64,000 nucleotides of DNA from Bos javanicus (GCF_032452875.1 NC_083890.1:47998483-48062482), one strand, 5' to 3'. Shown: positions 34,590-45,953, counted from the first letter of the stretch. The notes: generated by a model from the letters alone, not told the origin. Numbers and translations: made by a program.

Positions 34590-34949
34590 CATTGGTGGAG
34601 CAGAGTTGTGGAAGAGTTTTTTGCAAAGGAGTGACAAGATTCTGTTTGCAGGTTAGAAGGGTGGCTCTGCGGGCACTGTGGTGGGTAGATCATCTTGATG
34701 TGTCCAGAATTAAGAGGAAAGGAAGGTCGGGTGTCCTCATGTCTCATGCTTGAACTGGAGGAATGGCAGGTGTGATGGAGGTGAATAGAGTGAGGAAGAC
34801 GCCAGCTTTGACCCATTGGTTTCTGACTTGAGGAATGTGGTGGAGAGCACAGGTATTTCCGGAGGTGGGGTTCAGCAGCAGATGAGCTCCGCTCTGGACG
34901 TGTTGCGTTGGAGGCTCCAATAGGGTGTCCACATGGAGCTGCCTCGTTG
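34590..34949 (+). mobile_element. Old mammal-wide repeat, left part (split by the ERV)
   Basis: 'tgcaaaggagtgacaagatt' to 'gtccacatggagctgcctc' follows the order of a long old mammalian repeat. The consensus as I remember it continues at 39789 ('gttggatgtacaggagt'). The last four bases, gttg (34946-34949), recur at 39789-39792. Confidence 0.6.
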
Positions 34950-35789
34950 TAAAACCATTTCGGTGTCATTTCAGGGGCTCTGAGGAGCTCCAGTACCACA
35001 GTTCTTTATGTCTCAGCTCAGGAAAGGATTCAGCAAGAGGCTAAGTGATAGATAAGAAGTGATTTACCAGAATGGGACGCTCGTGAGGTTTACAAGCAGC
35101 CAGGTGAGAAATATCATGCCCCTAGAACTTACTGGGCTACAGTTTTACAATCAAAGGAAAAGTGGGGAGGGGAGAAGACTTTCTTTGTCTTTCTTGAGTG
35201 GACCTCATGCTTCCATCATCCACTCCACAGGATGAGCAGGGGAGTTTTCTTGTCCCCACATGGTCAAGCTAGGTCCACAGATTGTTTTTCTCTGTGGGCA
35301 GAGAGCATGTCCTAGGGGTCCCTGACTTACTGAGCTCCTTGGGCAGCATGTGGAGCTCCTGCCACCATTATTGCACTGTTTGGGGGCACGTCTCGGGCTT
35401 CTGCAGCCTGGTTTTGTGGCTAAGCAAGCCCGCTTGGCTCTGTGATTAAGCAAACCTGCTCTCTTGAGTGATCGTTGACTTCCAGGGGTCGCCCATATTT
35501 CTCCCACTTATACTCCCCTGGTGTAATCACCACCTTTATCCCTGTACTCTGTCCCTGTCATTCCCCCTCCAGGTGGTCACTCGTTTTGCTCACAAGGGGG
35601 TGAGGGGTGACTTGAGCGACCATCAGCTGTCTCCTGCTGGGATGGGCAGAGGCCTGCTGGGGAGGAGTAAACACCAGGCTGACCGTCCCTTCTCTGCTGG
35701 GAGAACTGCAAGTCGGTGTCCCTCTGGGGAGCATCACCCTCTTAGCCCTCTTAGTTGATACGTATTAAAGGACGAGTCTACAGAAAGAT

Positions 35790-36061
35790 TGGAGAAGACA
35801 ATGGCACCCCACTCCAGTACTCTTGCCTGGAGAATCCCATAGACAGAGGAGCCTGGTGGGCTGCAGTCCATGGGGTCGCTGAGGGTCGGACATGACTGAG
35901 CGACTTCACTCTCACTTTTCACTTTCATGCATTGGAGAAGGAAATGGCAACCCACTCCAGTGTTCTTGCCTGGAGAATCCCAGGGACGGGGGAGCCTGGT
36001 GGGCTGCCGTCTACGGGGTCACACAGAGTCGGACACGACTGAAGTGACTTAGCAGCAGCAG
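35790..36061 (+). mobile_element. Bov-A2 SINE inside the ERV left arm
   Basis: The target 'ctacagaaagat' is at 35778-35789 and 36062-36073. The uninterrupted sequence is present in the right arm near 38966, which confirms the insertion. Confidence 0.96.
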
Positions 36062-36559
36062 CTACAGAAAGATAGAGATGAAAAGAAATCCCTCAACGAG
36101 CATTAGAAAAGTCATTAAAAGAGATTATAACCATGATTTTGAAGATCCAAACCACATTTCCCCCAGACAGATTTTAATTCTGCAGGAGGGTCGTTTAAGG
36201 CTTCAATCTGTTTCTTTTTGCTTAGGCTCAGAATCTCAGTGTTTTATGTTTGAGGGTCTGTGGAGTCTTATCTCACTCATAGATTTAATCTGCTCTTTTT
36301 TCCTTTTCTGTTAATATCCTTTGGTGGTATGGGCGGCTTCCTTGTCCCTTGAGACACCGAGTGGCCCCTAATTTAGCCAATAAGTCCCTTCCATTAAAGA
36401 AACAGGACAACCAGGCACAAGCAGAAGGGAGTATAGGAACAACTAGCCATGGAGGTTGCAGAAAAGGGGTTCCAGGATAAAAGGGGGGGGGTCCCGGGAT
36501 ACAAGGGGGGTCCCAGGGAGGTGTGCCTGGTGTCTGGGGCTTTCCCTCTGCCAACCCCC

Positions 36560-37160
36560 CGGACGCTTGCAAAGGGCACACGGGTCACAGTCTTTCCCGC
36601 AGTGTCCTCTGTCCACACAGGGCACACTAACTTGTCCGGGTACCCGTGGGCTGTGCATTCCACCATGGCCAGCCAGACTGGCCCAGGAAGCCTGGGCTCC
36701 CCTGTGGCGGGCTCTGAGAGGATGAAGCCATCTTCACCTCGTGGGCCTTTTGCTTGTCTCTCTGGGTGTGTTCACCCTCTTTGGCCATATCCCTATTAAT
36801 CTTGAAGGGCTTCCCTGGTGGCTCAGATGGTAAAGAATCTGCCTGCAATGCAGGAGACCTGGGTTCGATCCCTGGGTGGGGAAGATCCCCTGGAGAAGGG
36901 AATGGCAACCCACTGCTATATTCTTGCCTGGAGAATCCCATGGACAGGGGAGCCTGGCGGGCCACAGTCCATGGGTCACAGGCACAACTGAGTGACTCAC
37001 ACTTTGACTTTCTTTCTATACTGAAAACTGAAGACGCCAATTGGAGTAAATCGCTCATGGGGTTCTGAGGACTGGCAGTGCTTTTTGAATCCTTTTTTCA
37101 TCTGATGTCTGGAGCAGACTGGGCTATGAATGCGTAGCCCAAAGGGATTTTGGCACTGGA
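36560..37160 (-). pseudogene. ERV gag remnant (capsid end and nucleocapsid), left arm
   Basis: On the minus strand MSDLLQLASSVF (from 37058), then NRDMAKEGE and RDKQKAHEVKMA, after a SINE interruption, align with the same gag section in the right arm. Then comes a damaged zinc-knuckle region (CPVWTEDTAGKTV near 36600) whose C-x2-C-x4-H-x4-C pattern is lost. The protease segment present in the other arm is missing here. Confidence 0.75.
36807..37010 (+). mobile_element. Bov-tA SINE inside the gag remnant
   Basis: It runs from 'gggcttccctggtggctcag' to 'actgagtgactcacactttg'. The corresponding site in the right arm (about 38030) is empty. Confidence 0.93.
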
Positions 37161-37204
37161 AGGAAACTTTTGGATAGCTTTTTACTGCTCCAGTGAAAGC
37201 TGCT

Positions 37205-37477
37205 GCTGCTGCTGCTAAGTCGCTTCAGTCGTGTCGAACTCTGTGTGACCCCATAGACGGCAGCCCACCAGGCTCCCCGTCCCTGGGATTCTCCAGGCAA
37301 GAACACTGGAGTGGGTTGCCATTTCCTTCTCCAATGCATGAAACTGAAAAGTGAAAGTGAAGTTTCTCAGTCGTATCTGACTCTTATCGACCCCATGGAC
37401 CACAGCCGACCAGGCTCCTCCATCCATGGGATTTTCCAGGCAAGAGTACTGGAGTGGGGTGCCACTGCCTTCTCCGG
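37205..37477 (-). mobile_element. Bov-A2 SINE near the centre of the ERV pair
   Basis: The target 'gtgaaagctgct' is at 37193-37204 and 37478-37489, flanking an antisense Bov-A2 that starts with (gct)n. Confidence 0.95.
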
Positions 37478-37699
37478 GTGAAAGCTGCTAAATTCATGAA
37501 AATGGTTGCTCCAGCAAGGGCTGTCTCAGAGGTAGGAGCCAAGACCCCAGTCACTGCTGTTACAGGAAAAGCCCACGTTGACAGAGCCCTCACTGACCAG
37601 GGGGTCGCCCAGCCCCAGCAGGTCACACAGCACACTGGGTGGGGAAGAACGCTGTCCCCGAGGCAGACTCACAATGGAATCACCAGATAAGTTTTATTG

Positions 37700-38350
37700 A
37701 TAGAAATAGATGGGACCATATGATTGATAGTTTAGTAGATGGCATGAAAAAGCTCACAATAAAACCCATTAATTATGAAAAAGTGAAAGAAGTCCAATAG
37801 GGACCAGATGAAAATCCTTCAGTATTTTAAGGGAGATTAGTGGAGGCTTTAAAAAAGTTCACAAATGTGGATCCTTCCTCCCCTGAGGGACAGGCCCTTT
37901 CTGTTACCCATTTCAGAGTCCAGTCTGCCCCAGCTATCAGGGGGAAAAAAGACATCCAAAAGACGATTGCCGGTCCTTAGACCCCCATGAGCGATTTACT
38001 CCAATTGGCTTATTCCGTTTTCAATAATAGGGATATGGCCAAAGAGGGTGAACACGCCCAGAGAGACAAACAAAAGGCCCAAATGGTGGCAATGGCTTTG
38101 TCCACTTAGAAACCAACACAGGGGAGGCCAGGCTCTCTGGGCCGATTTGGCCAAGCTAAACCACATGGCTGGTGGGTACCCAGACAAAATCACTGCACCC
38201 CTGTGACAGAAGGGACACAGGAGGAAAGACTGGGATCGGTGTGCCCTTTCCAAACAGCCAGGGCACTGGCAGAGGGCTTGTTCCAGATGCCAGTGAGTGA
38301 TGGGGAACCTTGACCTTTGACGGCTTCACAATCAAAAGACTGACCGGGCC
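37700..38350 (+). pseudogene. ERV gag remnant (capsid C-terminal part and nucleocapsid), right arm
   Basis: The reading frame, with a few stops, shows the gammaretroviral capsid order: a KVKE motif, GPDENPSVF, RLVEALKKFT, VQSAPAI, MSDLLQLAYSVFNNRDMAKE and RDKQKAQMVAMA. A degraded zinc-knuckle stretch follows near 38190-38240. Stops at several places make it non-functional. Class assignment to gamma (ERV1) rests on this motif order. Confidence 0.8.
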
Positions 38351-38374
38351 CAAGGTGAGAAGAGGCTCTACCTA

Positions 38375-38480
38375 GAGGTGCCATCTGCCAACTAATGCCT
38401 AAGTGGTCACTGAAGTGATGGGCCACCGAATAAAATTTCTAACAGACGCTGGTGCAGCCTTCTTGGTTTTAACCCTGAGG
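38375..38480 (+). pseudogene. ERV protease start, right arm only
   Basis: VTEVMGHRIKFLTDAGAAF followed by LVLT matches the retroviral aspartic protease active-site loop. The catalytic triplet reads D-A-G at 38445-38453 where active enzymes have D-T-G or D-S-G. The frame is lost within about 30 codons, where the deletion into the 3' region begins. Confidence 0.75.
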
Positions 38481-39788
38481 ATTACAAATCTTAACGACTG
38501 GGAGTGTCAAGGAAAAGACAGGGGCACACCTCCCTGGGGCCCCCCTTTTATCCTGGAACCCCTTTTCTGCAACCTCCATGGCTAGTTGTTCCTATACTCC
38601 CTTCTGCTTGTGCCTGGTTGTCCTGTTTCTTTAATGGAAGGGACTTACTGGCTAAATCAGGGGCCACTCGGTGTCTCAAGGGACAAGGAAGCCGCCCATA
38701 CCACCAAAGGATATTAACAGAAAAGGAAAAAAGAGCAGATTAAATCTATGAGTGAGATAAAAGACTCCACAGACCCTCAAACATAAAACACTGAGATTCT
38801 GAGCCTAAGCAAAAAGAAACAGATTGAAGCCTTAAATGACCCTCCTGCAGACTTAAAATCTGTCTGGGGGAAATGCGGTTTGGATCTTCAAAATTATGGT
38901 TATAATCTCTTTTAATGACTTTTCTAATGCTCATTGAGGGATTTCTTTTCATTTCTATCTTTCTGTAGACTCATCCTCTAATGCGTATCAACTAAGAGGC
39001 TAAGAGGGTGATGCTCCCCAGAGGGACACCGACTTGCAGTTCTCCCAGCAGAGAAGGGATGGTCAGCCCGGTGTTTACTCCTCCCCAGCAGGCCTCTGCC
39101 CATCCCAGCAGGAGACAGCTGATGGTCACTCAAGTCACCCCTTACCCTCTTGTGAGCAAAACGAGTGACCACCTGGAGGGGGAATGACAGGGACAGAGTA
39201 CAGGGATAAAGGTGGTGATTACACCAGGGGAGTGTAAGTGGGAGAAATATGGGCGACGCCTGGAAGTCAACGATCACTCAAGAGAGCAGGTTTGCTTAAC
39301 CACAGAGCCAAGCAGGCTTGCTTAGCCACAAAACCAGGCCGCAGAAGCCCGAGGCGTGCCCCCAGTGTAATAATGGTGGCAGGAGCGCCAAATGCTGCCC
39401 AGGGAGCTCAGTAAGTCAGGGACCCCTAGGACATGCTCCCTGCCCACAGAGAAAAACAGTAATTTGTGGACCGAGTGTGACCATGTGGGGACAAGAAAAC
39501 TCCCCTGCTCAACCTGGAGGCGGAGCGGATGACGGAAGCATGAGGTCCACTCAAGAAAGACAAAGAAAGTCTTCTCCCCTCCCCACTTTTCCTTTATTAT
39601 AAAACAGTAGCCCAGTAAGTTCTAGGGGTGTGATATTTCTCACCTGGTGGCTTGTAAACCTCACGAGCATCCCATTCTGGTAAATCACTTCTTATCTATC
39701 ACTTTGCCTCTTGCTGAAGAGCTGAGACATAAAGAACTGTCTTACTGGAGCTCTTGGGAGCCCCCCAGACGACACCCAAACAGTTTCA

Positions 39789-40110
39789 GTTGGATGTACA
39801 GGAGTATGCCCTAGTGACACCCGACTAGAGACACTGACTTGGAAGCTGGACTCGTAAGTGTGAGTGCATTAAGTGTAGAGTGCCTACACTCAGGATGGAG
39901 TTCTAGAGGCCACTGACATTCTAGGAGTAGGATGGGGAAGAGGGAACCAGAAAACACACTGGGAATTATCACTGAGGTGGGTGGGGAGCCAGGAGAATGG
40001 TGCCATCTTATTCGATATGGAGGAGACTCCATGGTGAAAACGCTATCGAAGGTGTCATGAGGTGTCGTTTGAAGTGCTTCCCCGGGACGTAACCATCAGA
40101 ACATCCTTTG
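39789..40110 (+). mobile_element. Old mammal-wide repeat, right part (split by the ERV)
   Basis: It resumes with 'gttggatgtacaggagt', the continuation of the repeat that stops at 34949, and goes on through 'ggatggggaagagggaacc'. The four bases gttg are shared with the left side. Confidence 0.55.
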
Positions 40111-40393
40111 AGATCCTAGGGAGGAAATTGCAGAGGGATGGGAACTGGTGTATAAGGTAAGTCCAAGGAAAGTGAAGAAGTAGAGAAGACAGAAGAAGGA
40201 GAATGTCTCCTGGGAAGGAAAAATGATTTAATAAAGCTGGAAGTGACTACAGGATCAAGAAAGGATGTGTATGCGGCCAAGAGGGTGTGCTGGTGGGTCT
40301 AGTTCAATTCAGAGAAGGGAGAGGAGAGTGTCCTTGAGGGCTTAACTGCAGTTCTTCCTGCTGAGATGACCGTGAATTCTAGAGAAGAATACT

Positions 40394-40662
40394 GCTACTG
40401 TAAGTCATTCAGTCGTGTTCGACTCTGTGTGACCCCATAGACGTCAGCCCACCAGGCTCTCCTGCCCCTGGGATTCTCCAGGCAAGAACACTGGAGTGGG
40501 TTGCCATTTCCTTCTCCAATGCATGAAAGTGAAAAAGTGAAAGTGAAGTCGCTCAGTTGGGTCCGACTCTTCGAGACCCCATGGACTGCAGCCCACCAGG
40601 CTCCTCCATCCATGGGATTTTCTAGGCAAGAGCATTGGAGTGGGGTGCCACTGCCTTCTCCA
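40394..40662 (-). mobile_element. Bov-A2 SINE with target-site duplication
   Basis: The target 'ctagagaagaatact' is at 40379-40393 and 40663-40677. Confidence 0.96.
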
Positions 40663-40697
40663 CTAGAGAAGAATACTTCTAAGCTATTCATGGGGCT

Positions 40698-40923
40698 TGT
40701 GCATGCGTGCCAAGTCACTTCAGCCATGTCGTACTCTGTGCAACCCCACGGACTATAGCCCACCAGGCTCCTCTGTCCATGGGATTCTCCAGGCAAGAAT
40801 ACTGGAATGGGTTGCCATGCGCTTCTCCAGGGGATCTCCCAGACCCAGGGATCAAACTCACGTCTCTTAGGTCTCCTGCTTTGGCAGGCAGGTTCTTTAC
40901 CACTAGCGCTACCTGGGAAGCAC
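40698..40923 (-). mobile_element. Bov-tA SINE
   Basis: Antisense Bov-tA from 'gcatgcgtgccaagtcactt' to 'gcgctacctgggaagca'. Near-identical 'tcatggggctt' and 'tcatgggctt' flank it. Confidence 0.94.
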
Positions 40924-41356
40924 AATCATGGGCTTACTAAAGCTTCATTTACCAGCCTCGAGGGGATGTAAGACTCCAGTAGAATTTTAGTAACCAGAAA
41001 TTTAATTTCCAACATCTAATTCTTTGCCTAAGTCTCTGTTTTCATCCCAAGAAAATAAATACAGAAGCCAGAAATACCATGTCAGCACGCTGTGAATTCC
41101 GTCCATTTCTCCGGCAGCATCACATTCACATCTGGCATTTTGATAAAAACAAGACGCGTCTTTGAAAGCACACCTAACTGTAAAATATTGATCATCTTAA
41201 TCAACCAGTAACTCTTCCAATATTCTCCCAAACCTCAGTGAGCCCCAGACACTGCTGGGGGAACATAGCCAGTATGGAGATTAGCCACAAGGTCATACTC
41301 ATCAGTTTCCCAAGGGCACTGCCGATGGAGTGTCTCTCATCTCCACACAATGCCGA
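40924..41356. other. Stretch without a gene
   Basis: Short unique-looking sequence between a Bov-tA and a BovB tail. Nothing recognised. Confidence 0.4.
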
Positions 41357-41597
41357 GTTTCAGTTCAGTTCAGTCGCTCAGTCGTGTCCGACTCTTTAAG
41401 ACCCCATGGACTGCAGCAAGCCAGGCCTCCCTGTCCATCACCAACTTCCAGAGTTTACTCAAACTCACGTCCATTGAGTTGGTGATGCCATCCAACCATC
41501 TCATCCTCTGTCATCCCCTTCTCCTCCCGCCTTCAATCTTTCCCAGCATCAGGATCTTTTCAAATGAGTCAGTTCTTGACATCAGGTGGCCAAAGTA
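41357..41597 (-). mobile_element. BovB LINE 3' fragment
   Basis: The reverse complement of the last 240 bases of BovB, from 'cagttcagttcagtcgctca' to 'atcaggtggccaaagta'. Confidence 0.93.
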
Positions 41598-42149
41598 AAT
41601 GTTGAGTTTATACCTCCTCAATCTCCAGCTTCCTGCCTCATAAAGGATAGCGGGTGGGAAACTTTTTGCAGAGAAAAGTCTTCATTTTCCTACCAAATCT
41701 ACAACCTTATCTTCTTCTACTTTTGTCACAATAAAGGAGGTTGTCTCTCCTACCCCTGAATCGGGGCAAAATGCCCCGCGTGCACACTGGTCACGCCTCC
41801 TTGTGGTCTCCAGGGGCTTGGCTCTCGATTCATCAGCACCAGGTGTCTGCCTCACACCCACAGCATCATCACCACGATCTCCCTATCAGTGACGGGTAAC
41901 TTTCCCTTTGCCCAAGTGCTTCCGTGTGTTCCACTTCCAAGAGCTTTCCTTCAGTCCCTCCCCAGCACACTCCCCTCCAGCCTCCTCCCCATTTTCCTCT
42001 TTCCCCGGATGGCTCTGAATTGTGGTCTTCACCTGCTACATTTCAACACATCCCAGTCGGCTTCCACCCCCACCGTGCACGGTCTTAATGACTACCATCA
42101 GCAACATCTACTAATGGTTAGTGTAAATTTGCAGCTATAAAAATCCATA
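41598..42149. other. Stretch without a gene
   Basis: C-rich, unique-looking DNA. The 83-codon frame at 41889-42140 has no recognisable domain. Confidence 0.4.
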
Positions 42150-42356
42150 ATACATGCTCAGTCACTAAGTCATGCACCACCTTTGGAACCTCATGGGCTA
42201 TAGCCCACCCGGCTCCTCTGTCCATGGGATTCTCCATGCAAGAATACTAGAGTAGGTTACCATTTCCTCTTCTGGGGGTCTTCTGACCCACGGATCAAAC
42301 CTACATCTCCTGCATTGGCAGATGGTTTCTTTACCACTGGGCCACCTGAGAAGCCC
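42150..42356 (-). mobile_element. Bov-tA SINE (diverged)
   Basis: Antisense Bov-tA from 'acatgctcagtcactaagtc' to 'gggccacctgagaagccc'. The short word 'taatac' flanks it. Confidence 0.88.
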
Positions 42357-42881
42357 TAATACTAACATATTCTTCCTTAAATGAGTATTTACTTAGATCT
42401 GACTTCTCAAAACAAAAACTAATTTACTAATTTAGAAACATTATTCTTCACCACTATATATGTAGTCAGTTATGTTGAAAGTGCTTTCATAAAGCTGACA
42501 AAGCATCACAGTCTATTTTTGTGAATTCATTTTTCAATCTTACAAGACTGTGTAGATACACAAGCCCTACTGACATCTGCTTGTATCATCCAGAGGTCTG
42601 GAACATGATTTGCAACTGTCAACTACATGATGAAGCTGTCCAAAATCCATGGAGGCAGCTGCATACATTTTGAAACCAGAGTCAAAGTTCTATTTATTCT
42701 TCGACAGTGTAAGTGGTGCACATTTTACAGGATTATGGAAGGTAAACCCTCACCCCACCTTCTGTCGTCGTTGTTTTGAACTTACCCTACAGAAATTTCT
42801 TTCATGGGCTAAGCATTTCCTAAGTTGCTCTGTTCCTAAGATGAAATGTTACATATATTTCTTTATTTTTTACTGAAGTAG

Positions 42882-43118
42882 AATATACATTCAGGCTTCT
42901 CTGGGGCTCAGTGGTAAAGAATCTGTCTGCCAATGCAGGAGACGTGTGTTCGATCCCTGGGTCAGGAAGATCCCCTGGAGGAGGAAATGGAAACCCACTC
43001 TAGTATTCTTGCCTGGGAAATCCCATGGACAGAGGAGCCTGGCAGGCTACAGTCCATGAGATTGCAAAAGAGTTGGACACAACTCAGTGACTGAACAATA
43101 GCAACAATATACATTCAG
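42882..43118 (+). mobile_element. Bov-tA SINE with target-site duplication
   Basis: The target 'aatatacattcag' is at 42882-42894 and 43106-43118, with the SINE body between them. Confidence 0.96.
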
Positions 43119-43139
43119 AACATGCATATGTCTTAATGT

Positions 43140-43400
43140 GCTATTGGTGAGTTTTCACATGCTCAGCCCACATGTATAACCAGCACCCAGCTCGAAACAA
43201 CACGATCAGCCTTTAAACCCCGCTTCTAGCAGCTGCTCCTCCCAAAGATAACCACAGTCCTGACTTCCAACAGTCTTAGTAGCTTTGCCTGGTTTTGGAC
43301 TTCATAGAAATGGAATCAGGCAAGACGCTGATTTGTGTCTGGCTTGTTTTGCTCAACACTGAGGTTTAAACACCTTATTAATGGGTCTATAATCGTAGGC
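43140..43400 (-). mobile_element. Old L1 (L1M type) 3' UTR
   Basis: 'ataaccacagtcctgacttc', 'ggacttcatagaaatggaat' and 'tgtgtctggcttgttttgct' are the reverse complement of the old L1 3' end. Confidence 0.65.
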
Positions 43401-43989
43401 TAACCTCCACAGCACTGCAGTTCTCATTCAACCATTCAGTAAATATTTGTTGAGCTCCTCATGTGTGCCAGGAACAAATGAATCTTCGTTTCTATAGATA
43501 ACATTTCAGTGCTCATTTGTTGATAGAAAGTCAGTAGAGAAAATTTTAGTTTCCTAACATGTCTTTCACAGTGAATTGCTTTGCCAAACTGAATTTCAGC
43601 AACCTCCAAAATAACCTCAAAATCAAGATATACATAAGGATACAGGAAATACTTTTTCTTTCAATAGGAACAATGTCTATTTGTATGAATATTCTCAATG
43701 TTTACTCAATATTCTCAGTGTTTTCTCTTACAACATTTTGTGACTGAAATTTTTTTTTTTTCAGATTTGTGAATCTAAATTCTTGGGAACACTCAGTTCT
43801 CTGGACCAATTTGTTCTGAAGCAGGTGAAGATTCAAGGACACACTGAACTTACCTGTGAAGCCCAATTTTACCACCACTTAGCTGTGCAACTTTAAACAA
43901 GCTCCATAACCTCTCTGTGCTGCTTTCTGCATCTATAAAAAATAGTAAACCTACATGATTTCTGGAGACTCTCCTAGTGTGAAAATTCT

Positions 43990-44785
43990 ATTAATCTTTA
44001 TTAAAAATAAGAACTAATTTCCACAATGGAATGTTATTCATCCATGAAAAAGAAGGAAGCCTTCCATTTGTGACAACATGAATGGATCTTGAAAGCATTA
44101 TGCTAAGTGAAGGAAATCAAAGACAAATATTATATGATATCACTTATGTATAGAATCTAAAAAACAAGACAGAATCAAAACTGAGCTCATACATATGGAA
44201 TACAGGGAAGAGACTGGTGGTTGCCAGACAAGGGTGGCGGGGAGTCGAGGTGGGGGAAATTGGGTGGAGGGGTGCAAAAGGGACAAGCTTCCAGTTATCA
44301 GACAAATCAATCCTGGGACGTGACGCACAGCATGGTGACTGCATATAACAATACTGCATCATGTATCTGCAAGTTGTTGAGAGAGTAGGTCTTAAAAATT
44401 CTCATCACAAGAAAAAAGCTTTGTAACTCTGTATTATGATGGATGTTAACTCATCTTACGGTCATCATTTTACAGTATTTACATATGCTGACTTACTATG
44501 TTGTATTACCTAAAACAGTGTGCTGTGCTCAGTCGCTACAGGCACGCCCAACTCTTTTGCGACCCTGTGGACTGTAGCCCTCCAGGCTCCTCTGTCCATG
44601 GGATTCTCCAGGTAAGAATACTGGAGTGGGCTGCCATGCCCTCCTCCAGGGGATCTTCCCCACCCAGGGATGGAAGCCGCATCTCCTGCATTGGTAGGCA
44701 GATTCTTTACCACTGAGCCACCTGGGAAGCCCATTACCTAAAACTAATGAACGTCATGTTAATTATATCTCAACTTTAAAAGACC
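43990..44785 (+). mobile_element. Old L1 3' end interrupted by a SINE
   Basis: 'aatggaatgttattcatcca', 'acatgaatggatcttgaaag', 'ggagtcgaggtgggggaaat' and 'taattatatctcaactttaa' follow the 3' end of an L1M element. A Bov-tA at 44517-44732 splits its last part. Confidence 0.8.
44517..44732 (-). mobile_element. Bov-tA SINE with target-site duplication
   Basis: The target 'attacctaaaac' is at 44505-44516 and 44733-44744. Confidence 0.96.
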
Positions 44786-45300
44786 AATCTCAGATGAGAG
44801 GCTTATGAAGTAGTGCCCACTTTCTGTAGAGTAGATGCCTGAAGACAGTACATAAAGAGGATTTGTACACTTGCCTTAGAGAGGTACCTCCCACCAACAT
44901 CCAAGGAATATCATAGAAATACAGTTTCTTTGGGGCTAACACTCTTGCTATTCAAAGAAGAGCTCCAAAATTATTTTTCCACCTTTCACACTGAGGTGGA
45001 AAAATGCAGAGCTCAGTCTGATCGCAGTGACAGTGTGCATAAGACAGCATAGCTTTTGCTCTGGAGCATTTTGTAAGTGGCAGGCCTGAGCAATGACAAC
45101 AATACCACAAAAAAGCTGGGGTCTATTTCCCAAAGAGAAAATAGATCGAATGTACTGCCTGTTTCCTTGGTTCTGTAAAATATTTGATTAATGATCTTTC
45201 TCACAAATAACAACAAAAAATAGCACATTAACATGTTAGTCCTTAGAATTCTCAAGCCTACATTCTTTAAGCTACCACAAAGCTTAAAAATGCAGTAACT

Positions 45301-45657
45301 AGGGCTTCCCTGGTGGTCTAGCGGTTAAGAATCTGCCTTGCAAAGAAGGGAGACCAGTTCAGTCCCTGGTCCAGGAAGATCCCACTTGCCACAGAGCATC
45401 TAAGTCCGAGTGCCACAACTGCTGAGCCTTGTGGTCTAGAGACCCCAAGCTGCAACCACGGAGCCTGCTTGCTGCCAATACTGACCCACGCGCCGAGGGC
45501 CTGGGCTCCAAAACCAGAGAAGCCTCTACGAGGAGAAGCCCAGGGCCGCAACAAAGAGTAGCACCCCATACCCCGCTCGCTGCACCTAGAGAAAGCCTGT
45601 GTGCACCCACAAAGACCCACCACAGTCAAAAATTAAGTTAATAATTTTACAAAACTC
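45301..45657 (+). mobile_element. CHR-2 type SINE with target-site duplication
   Basis: The target copies 'ttaaaaatgcagtaact' lie at about 45284-45300 and 45659-45675. A full-length CHR-2 body lies between them. Confidence 0.94.
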
Positions 45658-45788
45658 TTTAAAAATGCAGTAACTTAGTAGATGAGTAAGTCCGTCATTT
45701 CTTCTGCATCCCCTTTCCTATGCATCCTCAAAGAGGAAAACTGGATTGTTCTTCAAGTTTAAGTGGTGATCAATAAAATGAAGCCAAG

Positions 45789-45953
45789 GGACTTCTCTGG
45801 CAGTCCAGTGGCTAAAATTCCACACTCCCAATGCAAGGGGCCCAAGTTCAATCCCTGGTCAGGGAACTAGATCCCACATGTGGTAATTTAAGATCCCAAG
45901 ATATGGCACAGCCAAATACATAAATAAAAGTATTTTAAAAATAAAAAAAAATT
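45789..45953 (+). mobile_element. Short CHR-type SINE with target-site duplication
   Basis: 'ggacttctctggcagtccag' with 'agttcaatccctggtcaggg' and an A-rich tail. The word 'aatgaagcca' lies on both sides. Confidence 0.9.

Larger units (their letters stand above)
34950..37490 (-). mobile_element. Defective gammaretrovirus-like ERV, left arm (minus orientation)
   Basis: Read on the minus strand, the arm goes from a gag remnant (about 37490 down to 36560) directly into a 3' region and LTR ending in U5 at 34950. The whole outer part (36555 to 34950, minus one SINE) has a near-identical inverted partner at 38515-39788. Two SINEs (35790-36061, 36807-37010) cut the arm and a third (37205-37477) lies near its inner end. 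Protease, pol and a recognisable env are absent. The LTR start could not be fixed. It is coding-dead. Confidence 0.85.
37491..39788 (+). mobile_element. Defective gammaretrovirus-like ERV, right arm (plus orientation)
   Basis: Gag from about 37700, a nucleocapsid remnant, the start of protease (to about 38475), a jump near 38515 into the 3' region, then an LTR ending 'cagtttca' at 39788. A purine-rich tract lies at 38509-38524 and another at about 38720-38737; either could be the polypurine tract. The turning point between the two arms lies somewhere in 37490-37690, where I could not assign the sequence to either arm. No SINE has entered this arm. Confidence 0.85.

Noticed and set aside
36627..37058. 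143-codon minus-strand frame as a cellular gene
   Set aside because: It is ERV gag on both ends with a Bov-tA SINE translated in the middle.
34950..39788. An ordinary provirus with two LTRs
   Set aside because: The two LTR-like arms point in opposite directions and each is attached to its own gag remnant, so it is not a simple LTR-gag-pol-env-LTR unit.
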